This document shows, piece by piece, positions 44,548 through 53,112 of a stretch of 64,000 bases of DNA; positions within the stretch are counted from its first letter, which is position 1, and each line of letters begins with the position of its first letter. A program made the position numbers and the translations under genes. The stretch lies in NCBI GenBank assembly GCA_034521975.1, contig JAXHLR010000002.1, positions 266,001 to 330,000 on the forward strand, in the 5' to 3' direction. This stretch comes from Acidimicrobiales bacterium. Its GTDB lineage: Bacteria > Actinomycetota > Acidimicrobiia > Acidimicrobiales > SKKL01. The notes beneath the pieces are model-generated. The model was not told the origin of the DNA, searched no databases, and saw nothing but the letters and a program-made list of their open reading frames with translations.

Positions 44548-45575
44548 TCGCCGAACTGCAACGCCTGGAACGAGAGGGACTCGAGGCCGTGGCCGCCGTC
44601 GACGACCTCGACCGGTTGCGGACCCTCGAGACCGAGCTTCTGGGCAAGCGCTCCGAACTCACCAGGCTCAAGGCCGGGTTGGGTCAGCTCGACCCCGACC
44701 AACGCCGCAGCGCAGGTGCCCGGCTCAACGAATGCCGACAGAACCTCGAAGCGGCCATCGCCGACCGCCGCCGGGACCTCGAGGCCACGGCTCGCCGTCA
44801 GCGCCTCGAGGCCGAGCGACTCGATCTCACCGAGGTGGTCGACGGGCCCCGGCTGGGACACCTCCACCTGGTCACCCAGGCCCACGACGAGCTCGAGGAC
44901 ACCTTCTGCGGCATGGGCTTCACCATCGCCGAGGGACCCGAGATCGAGACCGAGTGGTACAACTTCGGCGCGCTCAACTTCCCGCCCGGCCACCCGGCGC
45001 GGGCGATGTACGACACCCTCTATGTCGAGTTCGGCGAACCGGAGTCGACCCTGTTGCGCACCCACACCTCGCCGGTGCAGATGCGGGTGATGGAGCACAA
45101 CGAACCCCCGATCTATGTCGTCTGCCCCGGGCGGGTGTTCCGCAGCGACACCCCCGACGCCAGCCACATGCCGGTGTTCCACCAGATCGAAGGGCTCGTC
45201 GTCGACCGCGACATCTCCATGGCCGACCTCGCCGGCACCCTCGACGAGTTCACCACCGCGTACTTCGGTGGCGCGATCCACGCCCGTCTCCGGCCGTCGT
45301 ACTTCCCGTTCACCGAGCCCTCAGCCGAGTTCGACATCACCTGCGTCCTCTGCGAGGGCGAGGGCTGTCGCACCTGTTCCCGCACCGGCTGGATCGAGCT
45401 GGGTGGCTGCGGGATGGTGCACCCCAACGTGTTGCGCAACGGAGGGATCGACCCCGAGGTCTACACCGGGTTCGCCTTCGGGTTCGGCACCGACCGCCTG
45501 TCGCTCATGCGCTACGGCATCAGCGACCTGCGCGACATGTTCAGCAACGACATCCGGTTCCTCCGCCAGTTCTAG
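44544..45575 (+). CDS. pheS: Phenylalanyl-tRNA synthetase, alpha subunit
   Basis: The 343-residue catalytic subunit has an N-terminal coiled coil (residues 1-85, ELQRLEREGLEAVAAVDDLD) and a class II core: FTIAEGPEIETEWYNFGALN near 128, LRTHTSPVQMRVM, PGRVFRSDTPDASHMPVFHQ, FPFTEPSAEFDI and FGFGTDRLSLMRYGI. ATG 44544 overlaps the methyltransferase stop. A pair of Cys motifs (CVLCEGEGCRTCSRTGW) sits in the insertion before motif 3, a possible metal site common in many bacterial PheS proteins. Confidence 0.96.
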   Translation: MIAELQRLEREGLEAVAAVDDLDRLRTLETELLGKRSELTRLKAGLGQLDPDQRRSAGARLNECRQNLEAAIADRRRDLEATARRQRLEAERLDLTEVVDGPRLGHLHLVTQAHDELEDTFCGMGFTIAEGPEIETEWYNFGALNFPPGHPARAMYDTLYVEFGEPESTLLRTHTSPVQMRVMEHNEPPIYVVCPGRVFRSDTPDASHMPVFHQIEGLVVDRDISMADLAGTLDEFTTAYFGGAIHARLRPSYFPFTEPSAEFDITCVLCEGEGCRTCSRTGWIELGGCGMVHPNVLRNGGIDPEVYTGFAFGFGTDRLSLMRYGISDLRDMFSNDIRFLRQF

Positions 45576-45638
45576 GAGCAGGCAGATGCTTCCCACCATC
45601 ACGTGCCAGCCGAGCGCGCCGCTCCCGGGAGCGGCCAC

Positions 45639-47993
45639 ATGAAGGTCCTGTTGTCGTGGCTCCGCGACTTCGCTGCGTTCGAGGGCGATCCTGTCGAGCT
45701 GGGACGGACGATGAGCGACCTCGGCATGGCGGTCGAGTCGCTCGACCGGTTGGGCGAGGGCCTCGATGGCATCGTCGTGGCCAGGGTGCTCGATCTGCGT
45801 CCGCATCCCGACGCGGACCGCATCCAGCTGGTCGACGTCGACGCCGGTGACGGCCAGGCCCAGCAGGTCTGCTGTGGTGCGTTCAACATGTCGATCGGCG
45901 ACCACGTCCCGCTGGCCACCGTCGGCACCACCATGCCCGGCGGCATGGAGATCGCGCGGCGCAAGATGCGCGGCGAGTGGTCCAACGGGATGCTGTGCTC
46001 GAGCCAGGAGCTCGGGCTCGGCGCTGATCACAGCGGCATCATGGTCCTGCCGCCCGACAGCGAGGTGGGCGTCCCGCTCACCGGCGCCCTGGGCATCGAG
46101 TCCGACGTGCTCTACGACCTCGAGATCAACCCGAACCGGCCCGACGCCATGTCGATCGCCGGTGTGGCCCGCGACCTGGCGGCACGCCTGAAGCTGCCCT
46201 TCGCCATCCCCGAGCCGGTGGTGGCTCCATCGGCGGGAGCAGCAGCCGGGGAGCGGGCGAGCGTCGAGATCATCGACGGTGACCTGTGCGGCCGGTTCGT
46301 CGCCAGGGTGCTGCACGATGTGACGGTGGGGGAGTCGCCGGCCTGGATCGCCAACCGGCTCACCGCCATGGGCATGCGCCCGATCAACAGCTTGGTCGAC
46401 GTGTCCAACTACGTCATGCTCGAGCTGGGCCAGCCCAACCACGCGTACGACCTGTCGCGGCTGGCCGGCGGTGGTCTGCGGGTCCGACGGGCCCGCGACG
46501 GCGAGGCGCTGGTCACCCTCGACGATGTCGAGCGTCGCTTCGTCGCCGACGACCTGTTGATCTGCGACGCGGAGGACACCGCGGTCGGCATCGCCGGGAT
46601 CATGGGGGGTGAGGCCACCGAGATCTCCGCCGACACCACCGACGTCCTGGTCGAGCTCGCCTGGTTCCAGCCGCTCGCGGTCGCCCGCACGGCTCGGCGG
46701 CTCGGTCTGCGCACCGAGGCGTCGGCCCGGTTCGAGAAGGGCACCGACCCCGAGGTGCTCGAGCTGGCAGCGCTGCGGTTCGCCGAGCTGCTGGGCGACA
46801 CCGCGTCGCTCGCCCCTGGTGTCATCGACGCGCGTGGCGAGCTGCCCGCGCGGCCGCCGGTGCGGGTCCGCACCGACCGGGCCAACGCCGTTATCGGCAT
46901 CGACCTGGTGCCGGTCGCCGTACGAGATCTGCTGGAGCCGATCGGGTTCGGGTGCGAATCTGCGGGCGACGACCACGACGTCACCATCCCGTCGTGGCGG
47001 CCCGACACCGAGACCGAGATCGACGTCATCGAGGAGATCGCCCGCCACCACGGGTACGGGCGCATCCCCCGTTCGGTCCCCCGCTCGACCGAGAGCGGGG
47101 GACTCACCCGCTACCAACGTGATCGCCGGCGGGTGCGCCAGGCGTTGGTGGGACTCGGGTTCAGCGAGGTCATGCCCCTGCCCTTCCTCGCTCCCGGAGA
47201 CCTGGCCAGAGCCGGCCTGGACGACGACGGGATCCGGGTCGCGAACCCGCTCGTGGCCGAGGAGTCGGTGATGCGCTCCTCGCTGTTGCCGGGACTGTGC
47301 AAGGTGCTCGCCTACAACGCCTCGCACCGAAACCCCGACGTCTCGGTCTTCGAGCTGGGCCATGTCTATCGGCGACCCGGCTCCCCAGCTGCCGACCTGC
47401 CCGACGAGACCGAGCGGGTGGCGGCGGCCATCGCCGGGGCCGAGGCCCCGGTAGCGGTGCAGGCGTGGCGGGCGGTGGCCGAGCACTTGAAGGTGCCCTT
47501 CGAGCTGTCGGCACGCCAGATCCCCGGTCTCCACCCCACCCGGGCCGCCGATATCGTCGTGGACGCCACGGTGGTCGGTGCCGTCGGCGAGGTCGACCCC
47601 GACGTGCTGAGGGGTTTCGAGGTGCCGGGGCGGGTGGCCTGGTTCGACCTCGACCTGACCGCCGTGCTGGCGGTCGACCGAAGCGCCCGGCCCTATGACC
47701 CGGTGCGGCTGTTCCCCTCGAGCGACCTCGATCTCGCCTTCGAGGTGGACGAGTCCGTTCCTGCCGGCCGGGTCGAACCGATCCTGCGCGAGGCCGCGGG
47801 CGACCTCCTCGTCGAGCTCGAGCTCTTCGACGTCTTCCGTGGGTCGTCGGTGTCCCCAGGTCGGCGGAGCCTGGCGTGGCGCTTGCGCTTTCAGGCCTCG
47901 GACCGCACGCTCACCGACGCCGAGCTGGCCGAGGTGCGCAGCCGCTGCGTCGCGGCGGTCGAAGCCGCGGTTCCGGCCTCGCTCCGGGGCTGA
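45639..47993 (+). CDS. pheT: Phenylalanyl-tRNA synthetase, beta subunit
   Basis: The 784-residue subunit binds tRNA-Phe and edits Tyr. It has the N-terminal EMAP-like OB domain (VARVLDLRPHPDADRIQLVD), B3/B4 editing domains (GMRPINSLVDVSNYVMLELG), B5 (ARHHGYGRIPRSVP), a catalytic-like core and a C-terminal ferredoxin-fold anticodon-binding domain (RSLAWRLRFQASDRTLTDAE). ATG 45639 fits the family start (KVLLSWLRDF); the upstream frame shows no homology. It ends at a strong hairpin. Confidence 0.96.
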   Translation: MKVLLSWLRDFAAFEGDPVELGRTMSDLGMAVESLDRLGEGLDGIVVARVLDLRPHPDADRIQLVDVDAGDGQAQQVCCGAFNMSIGDHVPLATVGTTMPGGMEIARRKMRGEWSNGMLCSSQELGLGADHSGIMVLPPDSEVGVPLTGALGIESDVLYDLEINPNRPDAMSIAGVARDLAARLKLPFAIPEPVVAPSAGAAAGERASVEIIDGDLCGRFVARVLHDVTVGESPAWIANRLTAMGMRPINSLVDVSNYVMLELGQPNHAYDLSRLAGGGLRVRRARDGEALVTLDDVERRFVADDLLICDAEDTAVGIAGIMGGEATEISADTTDVLVELAWFQPLAVARTARRLGLRTEASARFEKGTDPEVLELAALRFAELLGDTASLAPGVIDARGELPARPPVRVRTDRANAVIGIDLVPVAVRDLLEPIGFGCESAGDDHDVTIPSWRPDTETEIDVIEEIARHHGYGRIPRSVPRSTESGGLTRYQRDRRRVRQALVGLGFSEVMPLPFLAPGDLARAGLDDDGIRVANPLVAEESVMRSSLLPGLCKVLAYNASHRNPDVSVFELGHVYRRPGSPAADLPDETERVAAAIAGAEAPVAVQAWRAVAEHLKVPFELSARQIPGLHPTRAADIVVDATVVGAVGEVDPDVLRGFEVPGRVAWFDLDLTAVLAVDRSARPYDPVRLFPSSDLDLAFEVDESVPAGRVEPILREAAGDLLVELELFDVFRGSSVSPGRRSLAWRLRFQASDRTLTDAELAEVRSRCVAAVEAAVPASLRG

Positions 47994-48011
47994 CTCGGAC
48001 CCGCACGCGAC

Positions 48012-48040
48012 GGTGCCCCGGCCCTGGAGGCCGGGGCACC
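48012..48040. terminator. Strong hairpin terminator after pheT
   Basis: GGTGCCCCGGCC (48012-48023), loop CTGGA, and GGCCGGGGCACC (48029-48040) form a perfect 12-bp stem, followed by ATCGTT. It sits between convergent pheT and the binding-protein gene and probably works for both. Confidence 0.7.
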
Positions 48041-48070
48041 ATCGTTCAGCTCAGATGGTGGACCCGGTGA

Positions 48071-49852
48071 TTACTGGTCCATCCAGATCCAGTGGACCCA
48101 GATCCGACCGGCGAGGTTGCCGCGTCCCGGGCTGCCCTCGGGAGTCGACCACTCACTGACGTCGTGGAGGTCGTCGCGCCATCCGACGATCGACGAGTAG
48201 CTGATGTGCCACGCCACGACCACGTTCTCGTTGGCGATCGTGTTGATCGCCTCGTTGGCCTCGTAGCGCTCCTCGAAGTCGGCCGAGGTGCGCAGGGTGG
48301 TCAATGCCTCGTCGATTCCAGGATCGGTGAAGTTCACGAAGTTGAGGACCGAGCTCTCCACCGGGCCGAAGAAGCCGGACAGGTAGTTGAGCGGGTCGTT
48401 GTTGGAGCCGGTGCGCCAACAGCTCATGTCGTAGTCACCGCTGAACCCGTTGTCGGGACCGCCGATCACGTTGGAGATGAGCGTGGGCTGGTCGACCGAG
48501 ACCAACTCGAGATCGATGCCGATCTCGTTCCAGGCCGACTGGAGCACCACGGCCATGTCCTGGAGGCTCGCCTCGGGTGGACACTGGTACCGCACGCTCA
48601 GGCGCGAGCCCACCGGTTGACCGTCGGAGCGGTCGGGGTCGTTGATGTACTCCTCGAGCAGCTCGGCGGCGGCGTCGAGGTCCTGGCCGCCCGACCCGGG
48701 GTAGGCATCCTCGGCGGCCGAGGAGTACCACGGACTGTCGACTCCGACGAACTGGCTCGCGGGGGTCGTGATGCCGTCATAGCCCTGGGCGACGGCGACG
48801 TCGTCGGCACTGGTGGCCATCACCATCGCGGCCCGGACCCGCACGTCGTCGAGCGGCGGGCTGATGGTGTTGAACAGCGACGACCCGGCGATGTTGCCCT
48901 GCGCGATGTTGCTCTCGTAGGGGCCGGTGTCGGCGGCCTCGACGATCCGCTTGCCCGCAAAGCCGCGGGTGGTGTGGATGACCTGGGCATCGTCGGCGAG
49001 GAGGGTGTTGATGCGGCTGTCCTCGTCGGGGATGGGTCGGACGACGACCTCGTCGAGATAGGGCAGCTGGTTGCCCTGCTCGTCGGTGAGCCAGTAGTTC
49101 TCGTTGCGGGTGAGCTCGATCCGGTCGTCGCGGACCCACTGCTCCACGACGAACGGGCCAGTGCCGACGGGTGCGGAGCTGAAGGCGTCGAGGCCCATCT
49201 CCTCGAACGCGGTGGGCGAGACCGGCATGCCGATCCGGCCATAGAGCAGGTCCGGGAAGGCGGCGTTGGGCCCGCTGAGGCGGTAGACGACGGTGAGTTC
49301 GTCGACGGCCTCGACCGACTCGACACCTGCGGTGTCCAGCGTTCCGGCCGTGAGCGACTCGGGGTCGCGGTGGAGGTTCTCGTAGTTCCACACGATGGCC
49401 TCGGCGTCGAGAGGGGTGCCGTCGTGGAACTCGACGTCGGGGCGCAGCGTGATGGTCCACTCGCTGAGGTCGTCGTTGGGTTCCACCGACTCGGCGAGGA
49501 ACGGCTCGTACTGGCCCTCACCGTTGATGATCACCAGGGCGTCGTAGATCGCGCCGTCCACCGTCGCGCTCGCGGTACCGGTTGCGGTCAGCGCGGGGAC
49601 ATAGCCGCCGGCCTCGGCCTCGACGCCGATCTCGATGCTCCCGCCGTACTGCGGTTCGTCGCCGTCGCTGTCGTCGCCGCTGTCGTCGCCGCTGTCGTCG
49701 TCGCCGTCGCTGTCAGGTTCGGTGTCGTCGGTGGTGGTGTCGTCTTGGGCGTCGTCGGTGCTGTCGTCGTTGCCACACGCTGCGAGGAGCAGCAGCAGCG
49801 CAGTCAGCGCGGCAAGCACGCGCCACCATCTCGGCCGGGTTCGGATCGTCAT
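48071..49852 (-). CDS. ABC transporter substrate-binding lipoprotein (SBP family 5)
   Basis: The 593-residue protein has a lipoprotein signal (VLAALTALLLLLAACGN, lipobox LAAC, Cys26), then a linker of about 35 residues made almost only of Asp, Ser, Thr and Gly. The SBP_bac_5 fold follows (YEPFLAESVEPNDDLSEWTI, LRPDVEFHDGTPLDAEAIVW), typical of peptide or nickel binders. No permease or ATPase gene lies nearby, so it is an orphan binding protein in this window. The ligand is unknown. ATG 49852 has a G-run (GGGGGGGA) upstream. Confidence 0.88.
   Translation of the reverse strand: MTIRTRPRWWRVLAALTALLLLLAACGNDDSTDDAQDDTTTDDTEPDSDGDDDSGDDSGDDSDGDEPQYGGSIEIGVEAEAGGYVPALTATGTASATVDGAIYDALVIINGEGQYEPFLAESVEPNDDLSEWTITLRPDVEFHDGTPLDAEAIVWNYENLHRDPESLTAGTLDTAGVESVEAVDELTVVYRLSGPNAAFPDLLYGRIGMPVSPTAFEEMGLDAFSSAPVGTGPFVVEQWVRDDRIELTRNENYWLTDEQGNQLPYLDEVVVRPIPDEDSRINTLLADDAQVIHTTRGFAGKRIVEAADTGPYESNIAQGNIAGSSLFNTISPPLDDVRVRAAMVMATSADDVAVAQGYDGITTPASQFVGVDSPWYSSAAEDAYPGSGGQDLDAAAELLEEYINDPDRSDGQPVGSRLSVRYQCPPEASLQDMAVVLQSAWNEIGIDLELVSVDQPTLISNVIGGPDNGFSGDYDMSCWRTGSNNDPLNYLSGFFGPVESSVLNFVNFTDPGIDEALTTLRTSADFEERYEANEAINTIANENVVVAWHISYSSIVGWRDDLHDVSEWSTPEGSPGRGNLAGRIWVHWIWMDQ
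49660..49790 (-). repeat. Low-complexity Asp-codon tract
   Basis: Repeats of GTCGTCGCCGCT and GTCGTC units on the plus strand encode the Asp/Ser-rich linker of the lipoprotein. Such a tract can vary in length by slippage. Confidence 0.7.
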
Positions 49853-49951
49853 TCGGGTTCCCCCCCTGGGTTGCGGAAGGGCCAGACTAGGTCATGGGTC
49901 ACCGGCCTTCGCCACCAGAGTTTCCCAGCGGGTAACGCACCCACCTTCGGG

Positions 49952-49986
49952 TTGCATAGCCATTCAGTCATATGTATGGTCGTGGG
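49952..49986 (+). promoter_or_regulatory. Promoter of the arg operon overlapped by an ARG box
   Basis: TTGCAT (49952-49957), a 17-base spacer and TATGGT (49975-49980) form a good promoter. The GTG of argC follows six bases later, so the message is leaderless. TGCATAGCCATTCA (49953-49966) fits the ArgR consensus TGNAT-N4-ATNCA fully and covers the -35. An adjacent palindrome CATATG (49969-49974) may be a degenerate second half of an operator. ArgR, encoded within the operon, should repress here when arginine is plentiful. Confidence 0.8.
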
Positions 49987-51003
49987 GTGATCACATTCGG
50001 CATCATCGGGGCGTCGGGGTTCACCGGCGCCGAGCTCCTCCGGCTCAGCGCCGGCCATCCCCAGCTCGACCTGGCCTTCGCCACCGGCGACACCCAGGCC
50101 GGCACCCGGGTGGCCGACCTCTACCCGAGCCTGGGTGGCGCCCACCCCGACCTGGCCTTCAGCGAGTGGGATCCATCGCTGCTCGGCGGTGTCGACCTCG
50201 TGTTCCTCGGCTTGCCCCACGGGGCCTCACAGGCGATCGTGCCTCAGCTCCTCGATGACGACATCGTCGTCATCGACCTGGCGGCCGACTTCCGTCTGAA
50301 GGACCCGACGCTGTACCCGGTGTGGTACGGCGAGGAGCACACGGCCCCCCATCTGCTCGAGCGCTTCGCCTACGGCCTTCCCGAGCTGTTCCGCGACGAT
50401 CTGGTCGGTGCCCGCGCGGTGGCGGTCCCGGGCTGCTATCCCACCGCGGCCAGCCTCGCCCTGGCGCCGTTCGTGCGCGACGGGCTGGTCGCCACCGACG
50501 GGATCATCGTGGACGCGGCGAGCGGTGTCTCCGGGGCCGGTCGCCCACCCAAGCCCAACACCACCTTCTGCACCGTCGACGAGAACTTCGCCGCCTACGG
50601 ACTGCTCGAGCACCGCCACACCCCCGAGATGGACCAGGTCCTCGGCGCCTCGGTGCTGTTCACCCCGCACCTGGTGCCCATGAACCGGGGCATCCTGGCG
50701 ACCTGCTACGCCCGGCCCACCGAGGCGATGACCACCGCCGACGCCATCGGTGTGCTCCGCAACCACTACGCCGCCGAACCGTTCGTGGTGGTCACCGATG
50801 CCTCGCCGTCGACCAAGGCCACCCTCGGTGCCAACACCGCCCAGCTCACCGCCAGGGTCGACCCCCGCACCGGCTGGCTGATCGTCATCGGCGCCATCGA
50901 CAACCTGGTCAAGGGAGCATCGGGACAGGCGATCCAGTGCGCCAACCTGGCCTGCGGGCTCGACGAGACCACCGGATTGCCGCTCGTGGCACTCCACCCC
51001 TGA
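49987..51003 (+). CDS. argC: N-acetyl-gamma-glutamyl-phosphate reductase
   Basis: The 338-residue NADPH enzyme reduces N-acetylglutamyl phosphate to the semialdehyde. The nucleotide motif FGIIGASGFTGAELLRL opens the protein, the catalytic Cys is in VAVPGCYPTAASLAL (about C150), and HRHTPEMDQVLG carries the active-site His. GTG 49987 is chosen over the ATG at 49972 because that ATG overlaps the -10 hexamer and homology begins at ITFGIIGASG. It heads argCJBDFRGH. Confidence 0.95.
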   Translation: MITFGIIGASGFTGAELLRLSAGHPQLDLAFATGDTQAGTRVADLYPSLGGAHPDLAFSEWDPSLLGGVDLVFLGLPHGASQAIVPQLLDDDIVVIDLAADFRLKDPTLYPVWYGEEHTAPHLLERFAYGLPELFRDDLVGARAVAVPGCYPTAASLALAPFVRDGLVATDGIIVDAASGVSGAGRPPKPNTTFCTVDENFAAYGLLEHRHTPEMDQVLGASVLFTPHLVPMNRGILATCYARPTEAMTTADAIGVLRNHYAAEPFVVVTDASPSTKATLGANTAQLTARVDPRTGWLIVIGAIDNLVKGASGQAIQCANLACGLDETTGLPLVALHP

Positions 51004-51028
51004 ACCCGCGAAGGAACCCGAGCACCAC

Positions 51029-52198
51029 ATGAGCGTGACCGCACCAGCAGGCTTCGTCGCCGCCGGCATCGCCGCCGGCATCAAGTCCGGTGGAGCACCG
51101 GATCTCTCCCTCGTCGCCACCGACGACGGTCGGCCGGTTCCGGCTGCCGCCGTCTTCACCCAGAACCAGATGACCGCCGCGCCGGTCGTCACCACTCGCG
51201 ACCATCTGGAGGTCAGCAGCGGCCGGGCTGCCGGGGTGGTCCTCAACAGCGGGAACGCCAACGCCGCCACCGGGGCCAGCGGCCGCCAGCATGCCGAGCG
51301 GATGTGCGCGAACACCGCCTCCGGGCTCGGGTGCGAGCCGACCGAAGTGCTGGTGTGCAGCACCGGGCTCATCGGCATCCCCCTTCCGATCGACACCATC
51401 GAGGCCGGCCTTCCCGCGCTGGTCGCCGCCAGGGCCCCGGGTGCCGACGGCGGGCTGGCCGCGGCCGATGCCATCCTCACCACCGATACCGTTCGCAAGC
51501 TCTCGGTGGCCCGCGGCGACGGCTTCGTGGTCGGAGGCATGGCCAAGGGCGCGGCCATGCTCGCCCCCAACATGGCCACCATGCTGGCGGTGCTCACCAC
51601 CGACGCCGAGGCCGACCCCTCCCAGCTCCACGACGCACTCACCGACGCCATGGCCGTGTCGTTCAACGCGTTGAGCGTCGACGGCTGCACCTCGACCAAC
51701 GACACCGTCATCCTCATGGCCAGCGGCCGCGCCGGCCCGGTCGACCCCGGCGCGCTCGCCTCGGCGGTGGCCGAGGTGTGCGCCGACCTGGCGTTGCAGA
51801 TGGCCGGCGACGCCGAGGGGGCCACCAAGGTGGTTCGCCTCACCGTCACCGGTGCGGCCTCGGACGACGAGGCCGCCGCCGGGGCCCGCAAGACCGCCGA
51901 GAGCCAGCTCGTCAAGTGCTCCTGGTACGGCCAGGACCCGTACTGGGGTCGCATCGCCAGCGAACTGGGCAGCGCCGGCATCGCGTTCGATCCCGACGCC
52001 ATCACGATCAGCTACGGCCCGCACCAGGTCGCCGCCGGAGGGGTGACCGTCGCCCACGACCACGACGCTCTGAGCGCATACATGGAGCAACGCCACCTGG
52101 AGATCACCGCCGACCTGGGTCTTGGCTCGGGCCGGGCGACGATCCTCACCAACGACCTCACCCACGCCTACATCGACGAGAACATGGGCACCTCATGA
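51029..52198 (+). CDS. argJ: Bifunctional ornithine acetyltransferase / N-acetylglutamate synthase
   Basis: The 389-residue self-cleaving enzyme transfers the acetyl group from N-acetylornithine to glutamate, giving a cyclic arginine pathway. The autocleavage site lies at Ala-Thr in APNMATMLAVLTTDA (Thr about 184), and the oxyanion residues are in STGLIGIPLPID. C-terminal DPYWGRIASELG and ENMGTS ends are standard. ATG 51029 has GGAACC (51013-51018) upstream. Its stop overlaps the argB ATG. Confidence 0.95.
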   Translation: MSVTAPAGFVAAGIAAGIKSGGAPDLSLVATDDGRPVPAAAVFTQNQMTAAPVVTTRDHLEVSSGRAAGVVLNSGNANAATGASGRQHAERMCANTASGLGCEPTEVLVCSTGLIGIPLPIDTIEAGLPALVAARAPGADGGLAAADAILTTDTVRKLSVARGDGFVVGGMAKGAAMLAPNMATMLAVLTTDAEADPSQLHDALTDAMAVSFNALSVDGCTSTNDTVILMASGRAGPVDPGALASAVAEVCADLALQMAGDAEGATKVVRLTVTGAASDDEAAAGARKTAESQLVKCSWYGQDPYWGRIASELGSAGIAFDPDAITISYGPHQVAAGGVTVAHDHDALSAYMEQRHLEITADLGLGSGRATILTNDLTHAYIDENMGTS

Positions 52199-53112
52199 CG
52201 ACGACACCGCGCTCGACGCTGCCGGCCGGCACCAAGGCCGAGATCCTGCTCGAGGCCCTGCCCTACATCCGCCAGTTCCGCGACAAGGTCGTGGTCGTGA
52301 AGTACGGCGGCAACGCCATGGTCGATGCCGACCTGGCGCGAGCCTTCGCCGAGGACCTGGTCCTGATGCGTTCGGTCGGCATGCTGCCGGTGGTGGTCCA
52401 CGGGGGTGGTCCCCAGATCGGCGAACTCATGGATCGGCTCGGAAAGAAGCCCGAGTTCCGCGACGGGTTGCGGGTCACCGACGCCGAGACCCTCGACATC
52501 GCCCGCATGGTGTTGGTCGGAAAGGTCAATCGCGACATCGTCTCGTCGATCAACGTGCACGGGCCCATCGCGGTCGGGTTGTCGGGAGAGGATGCCGGGC
52601 TCCTTCTGGCCAGCGCCCGCAACCCCGATCTCGGCTTCGTCGGCGACGTCGAGGCGGTCAATCCCGGCATCATCCTGCGTCTCCTCGCCGAGGGACTGGT
52701 CCCGGTGGTGTCCACCATCGGTGCCGATGTCGCCGGGCAGGCCTACAACATCAACGCCGACACCGTGGCGGGAGCCATCGCGGTGGCGCTCGGCGCCGAG
52801 AAGGTGGTCTACCTCACCGACGTCGAGGGCCTCCTCGCCGACGTGGACGATCCCCACAGCCTGATCCGGCGTGCCACCCCCGAGACCCTCGCCGAGCTGC
52901 TCGACGCCGGCACGTTGTGGGGCGGCATGATCCCGAAGGTCGCGGCCTGCATCCACGCGGCCACCCACGGAGTCCACTCGGCCCACATGATCAACGGCAC
53001 GACCCCGCACGTGCTGCTGCTCGAGATCTTCACCGACGAAGGGATCGGCACCATGGTGTCCCGCCACCCGCCCGTGGGCGAGCCCCAGGCCGACGAGGAG
53101 GTCCAACCATGA
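52195..53112 (+). CDS. argB: Acetylglutamate kinase
   Basis: The 305-residue kinase phosphorylates N-acetylglutamate. VVVKYGGNAMVDADLARAF near residue 34 and VVVHGGGPQIGELMDRLG near 65 bind ATP and substrate; GLSGEDAGLLLA, YNINADTVAGAIA and KVVYLTDVEGLL are conserved. A helical N-terminus (AEILLEALPYIRQF) is typical of arginine-inhibitable hexameric forms, so feedback inhibition is plausible. ATG 52195 overlaps argJ; the stop overlaps argD. Confidence 0.96.
   Translation: MTTTPRSTLPAGTKAEILLEALPYIRQFRDKVVVVKYGGNAMVDADLARAFAEDLVLMRSVGMLPVVVHGGGPQIGELMDRLGKKPEFRDGLRVTDAETLDIARMVLVGKVNRDIVSSINVHGPIAVGLSGEDAGLLLASARNPDLGFVGDVEAVNPGIILRLLAEGLVPVVSTIGADVAGQAYNINADTVAGAIAVALGAEKVVYLTDVEGLLADVDDPHSLIRRATPETLAELLDAGTLWGGMIPKVAACIHAATHGVHSAHMINGTTPHVLLLEIFTDEGIGTMVSRHPPVGEPQADEEVQP

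Noticed and set aside
49660..49790. CRISPR-like short repeats
   Set aside because: They are Asp codon repeats in the lipoprotein linker, with no spacers of constant length.
49972..49974. ATG as the argC start
   Set aside because: It lies inside the promoter just before the -10 hexamer and adds residues not found in other ArgC proteins.
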